Shown: positions 24,454 to 32,587 of the stretch, piece after piece
Layout of the letters: each line of letters opens with the position of its first letter
Numbering within the stretch: position 1 is the first letter of the stretch
From: Planctomyces sp. SH-PL62
GTDB taxonomy: Bacteria > Planctomycetota > Planctomycetia > Planctomycetales > Planctomycetaceae
Direction: 5' to 3'
DNA length: 55,955 nt
Assembly (NCBI GenBank): GCA_945893075.1
Contig: CAMDDX010000006.1
Span: 1-55,955, forward strand
Program-made: the position numbers and the translations under genes
Notes under the pieces: model-generated
Seen by the model: the letters and a program-made list of their open reading frames with translations, nothing else
Databases searched by the model: none
What the model was told of the DNA's origin: nothing

Positions 24454-25026
24454 ATGATCCCTCCGACGCACTTCCTCATCAGTTGGGTTGTGGCTGACGC
24501 GACGACGAAGACTCGGCGAGACCGAGTCATCGTCTCGCTGGCCGGAGTCATTCCCGACATCGACGGGTTTGGCTATCCGATCGAGAACTGGATCACGATC
24601 GGTTGGGACAAGCCGTTGTTTTGGCACAGCGACTATCACCACATTCTGTGTCACAACGTCGGCTTCGCGGCGCTCGTCACCTTCGGAGCGTATTGGCTCT
24701 CCAAATGGAATTGGAAAACGATGCTTCTGGCATGTCTGACGTTTCATCTCCATTTGCTGTGCGACGTGATCGGCTCGCGCGGCGTCGACAACTATCAGTG
24801 GCCGATCCCGTATCTGCTGCCGCTCTCGAACGCCTGGCAGTGGACGTGGTCCGGCCAATGGGAATTGAGTGCGTGGCCGAACCGAGCCATCGGCGCGGGC
24901 TGCTTCGCCCTGACGTTGTGGCTGGCCCGGCTGAAAGGGCATTCGCCCGTCGAGGTCTTTTCACAGCGAGCGGACACAGCGTTTGTCGGTATCTTGCGGC
25001 GCTGGTTCCCGCGCGCTACCGCTTGA
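24454..25026 (+). CDS. DUF457/YdjM-like membrane protein (putative metal-dependent hydrolase)
   Basis: 190 residues. It starts MIPPTHFLISWVVAD and shows the family's polar motifs: AGVIPDIDGFG near residue 31, HSDYHHILCHN, and HLHLLCDVIGSRG. These His and Asp residues are the presumed metal ligands of the YdjM/DUF457 group of inner-membrane hydrolase-like proteins, whose substrates are unknown. About four hydrophobic segments are present. Its 3' end overlaps the convergent esterase gene by 11 bases. Confidence 0.8.
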   Translation: MIPPTHFLISWVVADATTKTRRDRVIVSLAGVIPDIDGFGYPIENWITIGWDKPLFWHSDYHHILCHNVGFAALVTFGAYWLSKWNWKTMLLACLTFHLHLLCDVIGSRGVDNYQWPIPYLLPLSNAWQWTWSGQWELSAWPNRAIGAGCFALTLWLARLKGHSPVEVFSQRADTAFVGILRRWFPRATA

Positions 25027-26110
25027 GATGCTTGTCGAAGAAGTCGTAGGCCACCTTGCGGACGTCTTCGGGAAAGTCGTGTGCGCAGTTTGGATAGTTG
25101 GCTTGCAGTGCGTCGGCCGCTCCGAGCAATTCGTAGATCGGCTTGGCGGAGGCGATTGAATCCCTCACGCCGCTGACCTCGAAGTTGCTGTCGCCGACGG
25201 GGCTGCTGGCGAGAAACGGCCGCGGAGCGAAGCCGGCGACGATTTCCGGGAAGTCGAATGGCACTTCATCCGGGCTGTTGTGATGACGCGAGTCGATCAG
25301 CGGCATGTAACGTGTGCTCGTCCAGCCTTTGAGCGCTCCGTTGTAGTACTTGTGGAAACGGGTGAAGCCGCAGTTGGAGACGAGGCACTTGATGCGTGGC
25401 TCGAAGAAGGCCGTGAACATCGTGTTGTGCCCGCCCAGCGAATGGCCGATGCAGCCGATCCGATCCTTATCCACGTCGGGCAGTGATTGCAGCAGATCGA
25501 CGGCGCGGATGTTGTCGTAAATCGCTTTCATACTGCCGCTCTTATAGCCGTGAGTTGGAGCGAAGTCGAACGGGTATTCGCCGAAGCTCGGATAGTCCGG
25601 CGCGAGCGTCACATAGCCACGCTGAGCCAGATGCAGCGCGTAATGGAGATTCGGACTGCCGCCGAGTCCGGCCGGTTCGCTCTTGCCGATGTTGGTCGTT
25701 TGATGCAGGCAGAGGATTGCGGGGCGGCGGATGACAGGCGAGCCGCCTGCCGCTACGGGGAGGAAGAGAAACGCCTTCACGCGACGCTCGGTCGAGTCGG
25801 TGTGATAGCTGATCTTTTTGCGAGTCAGTTCGCCGACAGCGACTTCCTCTTCGACTTTCACATCGAGCGGCACCGGCTTCTCCGGCTTAGGGAGCGGTCC
25901 CATCACCGTTTGCATCCAAGCGGCGATATGCTCACGCCGCTTGGCCCAATCGGCGGGCGACTTGATCGGTTGCTTCTGATTGTTGGCGTCGAGGTGGTAC
26001 GACAAGTCTTGATGCTCGGCATATTTCGCAGCGGGCTCCGCAGCACGCGTCATGGACGACATCGCGCCGAAACTGATCGCGATCAACAACACTGGCCAGT
26101 GACAGCGCAT
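25016..26110 (-). CDS. Secreted alpha/beta-hydrolase (acetyl-xylan-esterase/DLH-like)
   Basis: 364 residues from the ATG at 26110, which gives a signal peptide (WPVLLIAISFGAMSSMTRAA); an in-frame start at 26200 would place it internally. The nucleophile elbow is GCIGHSLGGHN and the likely catalytic His is in CAHDFPEDV near the C terminus. The lipase-type oxyanion region is ILCLHQTTNIGK. Similar planctomycete proteins are annotated as acetyl xylan esterase or dienelactone hydrolase; the true substrate is unknown. A GTAG-headed REP-like palindrome is translated in frame (VAAGGSPV, bases 25735-25756). Confidence 0.85.
   Translation of the reverse strand: MRCHWPVLLIAISFGAMSSMTRAAEPAAKYAEHQDLSYHLDANNQKQPIKSPADWAKRREHIAAWMQTVMGPLPKPEKPVPLDVKVEEEVAVGELTRKKISYHTDSTERRVKAFLFLPVAAGGSPVIRRPAILCLHQTTNIGKSEPAGLGGSPNLHYALHLAQRGYVTLAPDYPSFGEYPFDFAPTHGYKSGSMKAIYDNIRAVDLLQSLPDVDKDRIGCIGHSLGGHNTMFTAFFEPRIKCLVSNCGFTRFHKYYNGALKGWTSTRYMPLIDSRHHNSPDEVPFDFPEIVAGFAPRPFLASSPVGDSNFEVSGVRDSIASAKPIYELLGAADALQANYPNCAHDFPEDVRKVAYDFFDKHLKR
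25735..25756 (-). repeat. Single REP-like palindrome inside the esterase gene
   Basis: CAGGCG-AGC-CGCCTG at 25735-25749 followed by CTAC at 25753-25756. It is the same element as 6052-6074. There the host gene runs opposite to the GTAG strand, here along it, so the similarity is at DNA rather than protein level. Confidence 0.65.
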
Positions 26111-26257
26111 GACAGGTTTCCCTTGGAAGAGTTTGAATCTACGACCTTCGGCGATCGGCGCTGAAGAAGCCGGTCTTGTGGTTGTATGAGACCGAACCAC
26201 ATCGTATCGCCCGCGTGGGGCTTGTCACCTTTGCGGCGTGATCCAAACAATGCCCGC

Positions 26258-26632
26258 ATGAGCATGAACTCAGACTTTGCGGACGAAGTGGTCGAGCGCT
26301 TGGGGCGCGTGGTGCCGAGCCTTCGCGCTCGCCGGATGTTTGGTGGCGTCGGGCTGTATTCCGGCGAGCAGTTCTTTGGGATCGTCGCGTTCGATCGGCT
26401 GTGGTTCAAAGTCGATGATGCCAATCGTGGCGACTATCAGGCTCGCGGAATGGAGGCTTTCAAGCCGTTCCCGGATCGACCGACGACAATGTCGTACTTT
26501 GAAGTCCCGGCCGACTTGCTGGATGATTCCCAAGAACTGCGAGTCTGGGCCATGCGATCCGTGGCGGTCGCTCGCAGAGCAAAACTGAAATCTTCCCTCA
26601 AACCATCGCGCCAGAAATCGAGCGCCCGTTGA
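26258..26632 (+). CDS. TfoX N-terminal domain protein
   Basis: 124 residues from ATG 26258 (26264 is also possible; the start at 26186 has no support). The TfoX-N signature is visible: VVERLGRVVPSLRARRMFGG with VGLYSGEQFFGIVAFDRLWF and KPFPDRPTTMSYFEVPADLL. Stand-alone TfoX-N proteins are common and poorly characterised; full TfoX/Sxy regulates competence genes in proteobacteria, but its C-terminal domain is absent here. The next gene starts 15 bases downstream. Confidence 0.85.
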   Translation: MSMNSDFADEVVERLGRVVPSLRARRMFGGVGLYSGEQFFGIVAFDRLWFKVDDANRGDYQARGMEAFKPFPDRPTTMSYFEVPADLLDDSQELRVWAMRSVAVARRAKLKSSLKPSRQKSSAR

Positions 26633-26646
26633 TCAGGAGTCGTTTC

Positions 26647-27414
26647 ATGACCGCAATACTCGTTTGGAACCGCCGCAATGCCGTATTCACGGCGGCGGCC
26701 CTCACGCTGCTGACTGTGGGCTGCTCACGGGAGCCGTCGGCCCCAGTCCCCTCCCCTGCTTCTGGTGTTGCCCCGATCGCGGCCGACGCTCGACCGGCAG
26801 TTCATTCAGCCTGGAGCGCCGACACCTTGGCTGACGGAGACTTCACGTTGGAAGCAGGCTTTCGCAAGTTGTCGCTGGAGGACTTCGATCCCTTCTTCGC
26901 CAAGCCGCCCCAAGGGGGACCGGCGACATGGTCCTCGATCCATGACGCGATTGTTTGCACCGGCAAGCCGAAGGGCTATCTGTACTCGAACGACAAGTTC
27001 GCGGACTTCACGCTGCGGTTGGAATTACGGTTCGCTCCGCCCGCCGACGAAGCGGCCGCGAAGAATTTCAATCTGAACACCGGCGTCATGATCTTTATCA
27101 CCGAACCGCACAAGCAGTGGCCGAAGTCGTTGGAGGTGCAAGGCCGGTTCGCCGATTTGGCGACGATCAAAGAGAACGGCGGCGCGGCGAAGTTCGAGAT
27201 CGTCGATGACGGCGCGGCTCGCGAATCAGCGAGGAAACCAGCCGGCGAATGGAACGCGCTGGAGATCTCCGCGAAAGCGGGAGCGTTGACCGCTCGCTTG
27301 AATGGGACCAAGGTCTGCGAAAGCCAGCCGAGCGATGTTGCGGAAGGCTTCATCGGGCTTCAATCAGAAGACTTCGAGGTCCACTTCCGCCGCCTGCGAA
27401 TTCGCGCGGAGTGA
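26647..27414 (+). CDS. DUF1080 (3-keto-disaccharide hydrolase-like) lipoprotein
   Basis: 255 residues from ATG 26647, with AGGAG seven bases upstream. A lipoprotein signal ends in the lipobox LLTVGC. The mature part is one DUF1080 (LamG/concanavalin-like) domain: CTGKPKGYLYSNDKFADFTL, then NTGVMIFI, WNALEISAKAGALTARLNG and EGFIGLQSEDFEVHFRRLRI. Members of this Pfam family include 3-keto-disaccharide hydrolases; planctomycetes carry dozens, and most are untested. It is probably surface-anchored. Confidence 0.87.
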   Translation: MTAILVWNRRNAVFTAAALTLLTVGCSREPSAPVPSPASGVAPIAADARPAVHSAWSADTLADGDFTLEAGFRKLSLEDFDPFFAKPPQGGPATWSSIHDAIVCTGKPKGYLYSNDKFADFTLRLELRFAPPADEAAAKNFNLNTGVMIFITEPHKQWPKSLEVQGRFADLATIKENGGAAKFEIVDDGAARESARKPAGEWNALEISAKAGALTARLNGTKVCESQPSDVAEGFIGLQSEDFEVHFRRLRIRAE

Positions 27415-27428
27415 TTTGCAACAAGTCA

Positions 27429-27528
27429 GGGGTCGGGTGTTCGGTTTTTCGGAATTGGCCGAAAGAGAGCGTGATTCGCAAGCAAAACTGTTTTCCGGCC
27501 AATTCCGAAAAACCGAACACCCGACCCC
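27429..27528. repeat. Inverted repeat, family M
   Basis: Perfect 32-base arms 27429-27460 and 27497-27528 starting GGGGTCGGGTGT. The same head opens the repeats at 29123 and 51738. It lies between a DUF1080 gene and copA and explains why the open frame upstream of copA extends to 27302. Confidence 0.88.
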
Positions 27529-27553
27529 GCCCGTCTCGAAAGTCTCGACCTCA

Positions 27554-29857
27554 ATGACTCACACCACGCGATACCGCATCGAGGGGATGCACTGCGCCAG
27601 TTGTGTCGCGCGCGTCGAGTCCGCACTTCGCAAACTGCCCGGCGTGACCGAAGTGGCGGTGAACTTGGCGACGAACGAAGCTCGGATTCAATACGCCGAC
27701 GATCCGCCGTCGGAGGTGATCGCGGCCGTCGAAGCCGTCGGCTATCGCGCGAGTCTGCGGCCGGAAGCGGTCGATTCGAGCACGCTGGCCGGCAATCCCG
27801 CCGACACGTTTCGCTTTCGTGACTTCGCCCGGCCCGCCGCGCCGGCGCTGGCGGTTGTCCTGCTGGCGTACTTCGTCGAGTCGGTGCCGCTCGCGCCAGT
27901 TTGGATGCTGCTGCTCGCGACGTTGGTGCTGTACACAAGCGGTCGCGAGTTTTTCATCAACGCGGCCCGGTCGCTGCGTCACGCCGCGCTCGACATGGAT
28001 GTGCTCGTCGCTCTGGGAGCCGGCTCCGCGTACCTCGCCGGAGCATGGTCGTTTGGAGAGCTTCTGAAATCGGGATTCAGCCACCTCGGTCACAACGCGG
28101 CGAGCGATCAGTGCGGATCGGACTTCACCGCCGCCGTGCTGATCGTCGTGTTCGTGCGGCTTGGCCGGACGCTCGAAACGCGAGCACGTCGCAAAGCTTC
28201 CGATGCGATTGGCCGTCTGCTGAATTTGCAATCGGCCACGGCGCATGTGCTGCGTTCATCGGGCGATCTTCTGAGCCAAGAAAGTGAAGTCGATCTTCCG
28301 GTCGATCAAGTCGTTGTCGGCGATGTCGTACTGGTTCGCGCGGGCGAGCGTGTTCCGGTGGATGGCGTCGTCATGGCGGGTGTCACCGAGATCGACGAAA
28401 GCAGCTTCACCGGCGAACCGCTGCCGGTTCGCAAACAGCCGGGCGATCAAGTGCTGGGCGGTTCGGTGAATCAATCGGGAAGTTTTCGTTTCCGCGCCGA
28501 GCGTGTCGGCGAAGAGATGGCTCTGCGTCGCATCGCCGCGCTGGTGCGAGATGCTCAAGGGAGCAAAGCTCCAATTGCACGGCTGGCGGATCGCGTGGCA
28601 GGCATCTTCGTACCGATCGTGCTGGCGATTGCCGTGCTGACGTTGTTGTGGTGGCTGACTCACGACGACGTTCACACGGCGATCTCGCGGGCGGTTGCGG
28701 TGTTGGTCGTGGCATGCCCGTGTGCTTTGGGCTTGGCGACTCCGACTGCCGTCATGGTCGCGATGGGTAAAGGGGCGGAACTCGGAGTGCTCTTCAAAGA
28801 CGGAGCGGCTCTCGAACGGACCGCGTCCGTGCAGATCGCGTTGTTCGACAAGACTGGCACGCTGACCGAAGGGCGGCCGGAGATCGTCGAGGTCATTCCG
28901 TCCGACGGAATCACTCGCCCCGAGTTGCTGCGAGTCGCAGGTACGATCGCCTCCGGCTCGAATCATCCGCTTGCGCGAGCGGTCGTGGCGCTCGCGAAGC
29001 AAGAGTCCGTTCCGCTCGACGCGACACCGGACCATGTGCATTCGGAACCTGGACTCGGCCTGAAGGCTGAACTCAACGGCGAGATTGTCTTGATGGGGAA
29101 CTGGCGGTGGTTGGAACGTGACGGGGTCGGGAGTCTTTTTCAGGCCGCCGAAAGTCCCCTCGCGAATGACGTTGATTCGCGGCGGCCTGAAAAAGACTCC
29201 CGACCCCTGTCCGCTCGCATCGAATCACTCGGCCGCACGCCGCTCTTTGTCGCGCGAGGCCAGCAAGTGCTCGGCGTACTTGCCGCCGAAGACCGAGTCC
29301 GCCCGACGGCGTCTGACGCGACACTGGCTCTACGGCATCTGCATGTCACCACCGGCCTCGTCAGCGGCGATCGCTTGGCCGTTGTGACAAATGTCGCGCA
29401 CAAGCTCGGCATCACATTGATCGAAGCGGAACGCTTGCCGACAGAGAAGGCCGATGTCGTCCATTCGCTGCAAGCGACCGGCCGCCGAGTGGCCATGATC
29501 GGCGACGGAGTCAACGACGCACCCGCGCTGGCGTCCGCCGATGTCGGCTTCGCAATCGGTGCCGGAGCCGACATCGCGATCGAAGCCGCCGACGTGACAC
29601 TCGTCGGCAGTGATCCACGAGCGGTGGCTCACGCCATCGAATTGGCTCGCCGCACGCTGAGCATCATCCGCCAAAACTTGTTCTTCGCGTTCGCGTACAA
29701 CGTGATCTCGATCCCGCTCGCAGCCGGGTTGCTTTCAGCGTTCGGCCCAATCATCCTGCCCCCCGGCTTCGCCGCCGCCGCGATGTCCGCCAGCAGCGTG
29801 CTGGTTGTGACCAATAGCCTGCGGTTGCGGCGATTCAAACAGTTCTCCACCGGTTGA
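27554..29857 (+). CDS. copA: Copper-type P1B ATPase
   Basis: 767 residues from ATG 27554; the longer frame from 27302 reads through a palindrome. One heavy-metal-associated domain (GMHCASC near residue 12), the P1B membrane metal motif CPC (VACPCALGLATPTA), the phosphorylation site DKTGTLTEG, the nucleotide-domain HP motif (SNHPLARAV), and the hinge GDGVNDAPALASADVGFAIG. This set marks a Cu+/Ag+ exporter of the CopA type. A family M palindrome is translated in frame within the nucleotide-binding domain at about residues 524-552, a place where homologs should have a short loop, so activity should be tested rather than assumed. Confidence 0.92.
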   Translation: MTHTTRYRIEGMHCASCVARVESALRKLPGVTEVAVNLATNEARIQYADDPPSEVIAAVEAVGYRASLRPEAVDSSTLAGNPADTFRFRDFARPAAPALAVVLLAYFVESVPLAPVWMLLLATLVLYTSGREFFINAARSLRHAALDMDVLVALGAGSAYLAGAWSFGELLKSGFSHLGHNAASDQCGSDFTAAVLIVVFVRLGRTLETRARRKASDAIGRLLNLQSATAHVLRSSGDLLSQESEVDLPVDQVVVGDVVLVRAGERVPVDGVVMAGVTEIDESSFTGEPLPVRKQPGDQVLGGSVNQSGSFRFRAERVGEEMALRRIAALVRDAQGSKAPIARLADRVAGIFVPIVLAIAVLTLLWWLTHDDVHTAISRAVAVLVVACPCALGLATPTAVMVAMGKGAELGVLFKDGAALERTASVQIALFDKTGTLTEGRPEIVEVIPSDGITRPELLRVAGTIASGSNHPLARAVVALAKQESVPLDATPDHVHSEPGLGLKAELNGEIVLMGNWRWLERDGVGSLFQAAESPLANDVDSRRPEKDSRPLSARIESLGRTPLFVARGQQVLGVLAAEDRVRPTASDATLALRHLHVTTGLVSGDRLAVVTNVAHKLGITLIEAERLPTEKADVVHSLQATGRRVAMIGDGVNDAPALASADVGFAIGAGADIAIEAADVTLVGSDPRAVAHAIELARRTLSIIRQNLFFAFAYNVISIPLAAGLLSAFGPIILPPGFAAAAMSASSVLVVTNSLRLRRFKQFSTG
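29123..29207. repeat. Family M inverted repeat inside copA
   Basis: Perfect 27-base arms 29123-29149 and 29181-29207 starting GGGGTCGGG, with an inner CGCGAAT / ATTCGCG hairpin at 29161-29181. It is read through without a stop inside the ATPase N-domain. Confidence 0.85.
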
Positions 29858-29864
29858 CTCAAAG

Positions 29865-30182
29865 ATGGCTCAACGCCGAATCTTCACCGTCACGACACCG
29901 TTGGGCGACCGGGTGTTCCTGACTCGTGATCGTTGGCGAGAGATTATTCGATTCAAACATCCGGCGATGGCGGGCCATCAGAAGGACGTTCGCAGTTGTT
30001 TGGAATCGCCGGTTGCGATTTTTGAGAGTGAAAAGGACGCAGAAATGCATTTGTATTACAAAACCGCTCGTGATCTTTTTGTGTGCGTGGTAGTCGCTCC
30101 CGGTGTCTCTGATGAGCAGTTTGTTGTGACGGCGTACTTCACGAAGCGGATCAAGAAAGGCAAACTCAAATGGACAAGCTAA
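29865..30182 (+). CDS. Putative toxin-like small protein (RelE/barnase-like family)
   Basis: 105 residues. The pattern LTRDRWREIIRFKHPAMAGH, then a central VAIFESEKDAEMHLYYKT, and FVVTAYFTKRIKKGKLKW resembles small nuclease-like proteins of the barnase/EndoU/RelE-like group seen in cyanobacteria and planctomycetes. It overlaps the following DUF2283 gene by 13 bases, a layout typical of toxin-antitoxin operons. No biochemical role is demonstrated; assignment rests on size, motif pattern and context. Confidence 0.6.
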   Translation: MAQRRIFTVTTPLGDRVFLTRDRWREIIRFKHPAMAGHQKDVRSCLESPVAIFESEKDAEMHLYYKTARDLFVCVVVAPGVSDEQFVVTAYFTKRIKKGKLKWTS

Positions 30183-30388
30183 GAGTTTATTTCGACCGCG
30201 AAGGCAATACGCTGACGGTCTGGTTCGATGATCCCAAGAAGGAAGTGGTCTGTGAGGAAACGGCCGACGATGTCGTTCTGATGAAGGATCGCCGTGGCCG
30301 GGTCATTGGGTTTGAACGGCTGAATTATCTGTCGGCCAAGCAACGGGCTGACGGCATGCGCATTCCCGTGGAAGTGCAAATGGCTTGA
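30170..30388 (+). CDS. DUF2283 protein, possible antitoxin
   Basis: 72 residues. The DUF2283 pattern is clear: LRVYFDREGNTLTVWFDD, EETADDVVLMKD and GRVIGFERLNYLS. DUF2283 genes are often found directly beside small toxin-like genes. The start overlaps the end of the upstream gene by 13 bases. An antitoxin or accessory role is inferred from this context only. Confidence 0.75.
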   Translation: MDKLRVYFDREGNTLTVWFDDPKKEVVCEETADDVVLMKDRRGRVIGFERLNYLSAKQRADGMRIPVEVQMA

Positions 30389-30416
30389 GCGATCTCGAAT
30401 CTGCAAGGAGTTTTCC

Positions 30417-31736
30417 ATGCGTGCGTTGACGATTAGTTGTCTCTGTTTGGTCGGATCCGTCGTTGGCTGTATCGGAGGCGAACCTCCAAAGGAGCCGCGT
30501 CAACTTGCCTTCAATGAGGTGACGGCTGAGACGAATGCTGACAAGGCAGAGTCGTCGGATACGGCCGCGGTCGCGTCCGACAAAAAGCCATCAACTGATT
30601 CCACCGCCAAACAACCGCCGAAGCCACAACTCTCGGCCGATGAGATCGCCGACGGCTGGGTTCAACTCTTCGACGGCGAGACGCTCTTCGGTTGGAAGGC
30701 GAACAGTGACGTGAATTGGTCGGCGACCGATGGTGTCATCACGGCCGACAAAGGGACGAAGCCCGGTCTGTTGCTGACTTCGGTGCCGTTCGCGGACTAC
30801 GAACTGCGGTGCGACTTTTGGATGGCCAAGGGGGGCAACAGCGGCGTCTTCTTGCGAACGCCTTTCGTGCCGACCGATCCGGGAGTCGATTGCTATGAAC
30901 TCAACATCTGCGACACGCACCCACAGGGCTTCAACACCGCCAGCTTCGTGAAGCGGCAGAAGCCGACGAAAGAAGTCTCTGGCGAAGAGGCGTGGAAGAC
31001 GTTTCACGTCCGGGCCGAAGGGCCGCGAGTCGTCGTGAAGTTCGATGGTGAAGAGGTGCTCGACTTCACCGACAAGACCGACAAGCCGCTGAAGTCCGGC
31101 TTCATCGGACTACAAATGAATCAGGGACTCGTGAAGTTTCGCAACGTGTTTGTGCGGCCGCTCGGCACGAAGGAATTGTTCAACGGCAAAGACCTCGCTG
31201 GCTGGCGCGAAGTGCCCGGATCGAAGAGCAAGTTTGAAGTGCTCGACGGCGCGATCCACGTTACTAACGGCCAAGGCTATTGGGAGAGCGAAGCGACGTT
31301 CGCCAACTTCGTGCTGCAAGCTCAAGTCAAAACGAATGGCGACGCGCTCAACAGCGGCATCTTCTTCCGGGGTTTGCCGGGCAAAGAGGGAGCGTATCCC
31401 GGCTACGAATTCCAAATTCAAAACGGCATCAAGAATGGCGACCGTTCTCAACCCGCCGACTACGGCACCGGCGCAATCTTCCGCCGCCAAGCCGCGCGGT
31501 TCGTGGTCTCAAACGACCGCGAGTGGACGACGCTTACGCTGGTCGCTGACGGACCGACCTTCGCCACTTGGGTCAACGGCTTGCCGGTCACCGTTTGGAC
31601 CGACGAGCGCAAGCCTCACGCCAGCAACAATGCTCGCGAAGGACTCCGACTCGAAGGTGGCCATCTCAGCCTGCAAGGACACGACCCAACCACCAATCTC
31701 GACTTCCGTAACATTCGTGCGGTCGAGTTGCCGTAA
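30417..31736 (+). CDS. Lipoprotein with two DUF1080 domains
   Basis: 439 residues with AAGGAG upstream of the ATG. The lipoprotein signal ends VVGC. A charged linker of about 60 residues leads into two tandem DUF1080 domains: first with WVQLFDGETLFGWKANSDVN, SGVFLRTP and FIGLQMNQGLVKFRNVFVRP, second with ELFNGKDLAGWREVPGSKSK, NSGIFFRGLPGK and GHLSLQGHDPTTNLDFRNIR. The family includes 3-keto-disaccharide hydrolases. It is likely tethered to a membrane and acts on extracytoplasmic sugars; the substrate is unknown. Confidence 0.88.
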   Translation: MRALTISCLCLVGSVVGCIGGEPPKEPRQLAFNEVTAETNADKAESSDTAAVASDKKPSTDSTAKQPPKPQLSADEIADGWVQLFDGETLFGWKANSDVNWSATDGVITADKGTKPGLLLTSVPFADYELRCDFWMAKGGNSGVFLRTPFVPTDPGVDCYELNICDTHPQGFNTASFVKRQKPTKEVSGEEAWKTFHVRAEGPRVVVKFDGEEVLDFTDKTDKPLKSGFIGLQMNQGLVKFRNVFVRPLGTKELFNGKDLAGWREVPGSKSKFEVLDGAIHVTNGQGYWESEATFANFVLQAQVKTNGDALNSGIFFRGLPGKEGAYPGYEFQIQNGIKNGDRSQPADYGTGAIFRRQAARFVVSNDREWTTLTLVADGPTFATWVNGLPVTVWTDERKPHASNNAREGLRLEGGHLSLQGHDPTTNLDFRNIRAVELP

Positions 31737-31777
31737 GCGAGGGAAACGGCACGATCTTCTAAGGTCAAATGGCCCAA

Positions 31778-31843
31778 GGAAAACTGGAACAGAAAAACTC
31801 AGGCAACCGAAGGTTGTTCATTTTTTTCTGTCCCCATCTTTCT
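31778..31843. repeat. Imperfect inverted repeat, family N
   Basis: GGAAAACTGGAACAGAAAAA (from 31778) is imperfectly complementary to a TTTTTCTGTCCCCATCTTTCT-type arm (about 31823-31843). The latter words recur exactly at 41733-41759. The copy looks degraded. Confidence 0.5.
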
Positions 31844-31893
31844 GTCAGCCTCTCTCTTCCCCAAAAACAGCGTGAGCAAAGAGCAACATCACC

Positions 31894-32424
31894 TCAAGAC
31901 TTTTTCCGCTTCGGCTTGGTCGACCGCGCCCGCTCGCACTTTTGTGGTTTCGTCTCAGCCGTTTTTTGACGCGTCTTCATGATCGCGGCCTCGTAGTACG
32001 CGATGAACTTTTTCGCCGACACGCGGCGGAGGGTCTCTCCGATGACGTCCAGCGCGAGATACTCCAATTTGCGAAAGCGAATGCAGGACTTCCCCATGTC
32101 GAGCCTCTTGCCGGTCTTGGCCCATTCGGAGTGAAACCACTTCGCCAGCTCGCTCGATCCGTAGACGCACCCCAGATAGAGCGACATGTAATTCTTTTGC
32201 GAAGCGAGACAGGTGAAAGGCAGCGGCTGCTTGGGATCGCAGTGATAGCCCGCCGGATAGACGCTGTGCGGCACGTAGTACCCAATCATGCCGTACTGCA
32301 TCCCTTCTTCGAAGGTCTTGTCGAGATTCTTGAGGATCACCTTCCGCACTGCTGCGATGGCCGCGCGGCGATCTTCGGGTAATTCGGCGAGGTACTGTGC
32401 GACGGTTGCAGCTTTGCTTTGCAT
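31894..32424 (-). CDS. DUF1801 (YdhG-like) protein
   Basis: 176 residues. The DUF1801 landmarks are VAQYLAELPEDRRAAIAAVR at the N terminus, EGMQYGMIGYYVP, and LDMGKSCIRFRKLEYLALDV. The C terminus is very basic (KTAETKPQKCERARSTKPKR). The function is unknown. It is on the minus strand, 163 bases downstream of the dipeptidase gene and separated from it by an inverted repeat. Confidence 0.83.
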   Translation of the reverse strand: MQSKAATVAQYLAELPEDRRAAIAAVRKVILKNLDKTFEEGMQYGMIGYYVPHSVYPAGYHCDPKQPLPFTCLASQKNYMSLYLGCVYGSSELAKWFHSEWAKTGKRLDMGKSCIRFRKLEYLALDVIGETLRRVSAKKFIAYYEAAIMKTRQKTAETKPQKCERARSTKPKRKKS

Positions 32425-32485
32425 GAGAGCCTTTCAAATTGCGGCGATGTTTGTTCGCGAATGAAAGAGAACACAGGTGCGGGGA

Positions 32486-32569
32486 GCTGGCAAAACATGG
32501 AGGGCGGAAAATGAAATCCAGAGCATCGAAACATCCTGCGTTATTTTTCGCCCTTCATTTTCTGCCAGC
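32486..32569. repeat. Inverted repeat, family L
   Basis: Arms from 32486 (GCTGGCAAAACATGGAGGGC...) and 32541-32569 (...TTTTCTGCCAGC) are inverted with a few mismatches. It shares GCCAGC and TTTTTCGCCC words with 24291-24370. It lies between two minus-strand genes. Confidence 0.75.
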
Positions 32570-32587
32570 CCGCGTTGTCCCAGCGGA

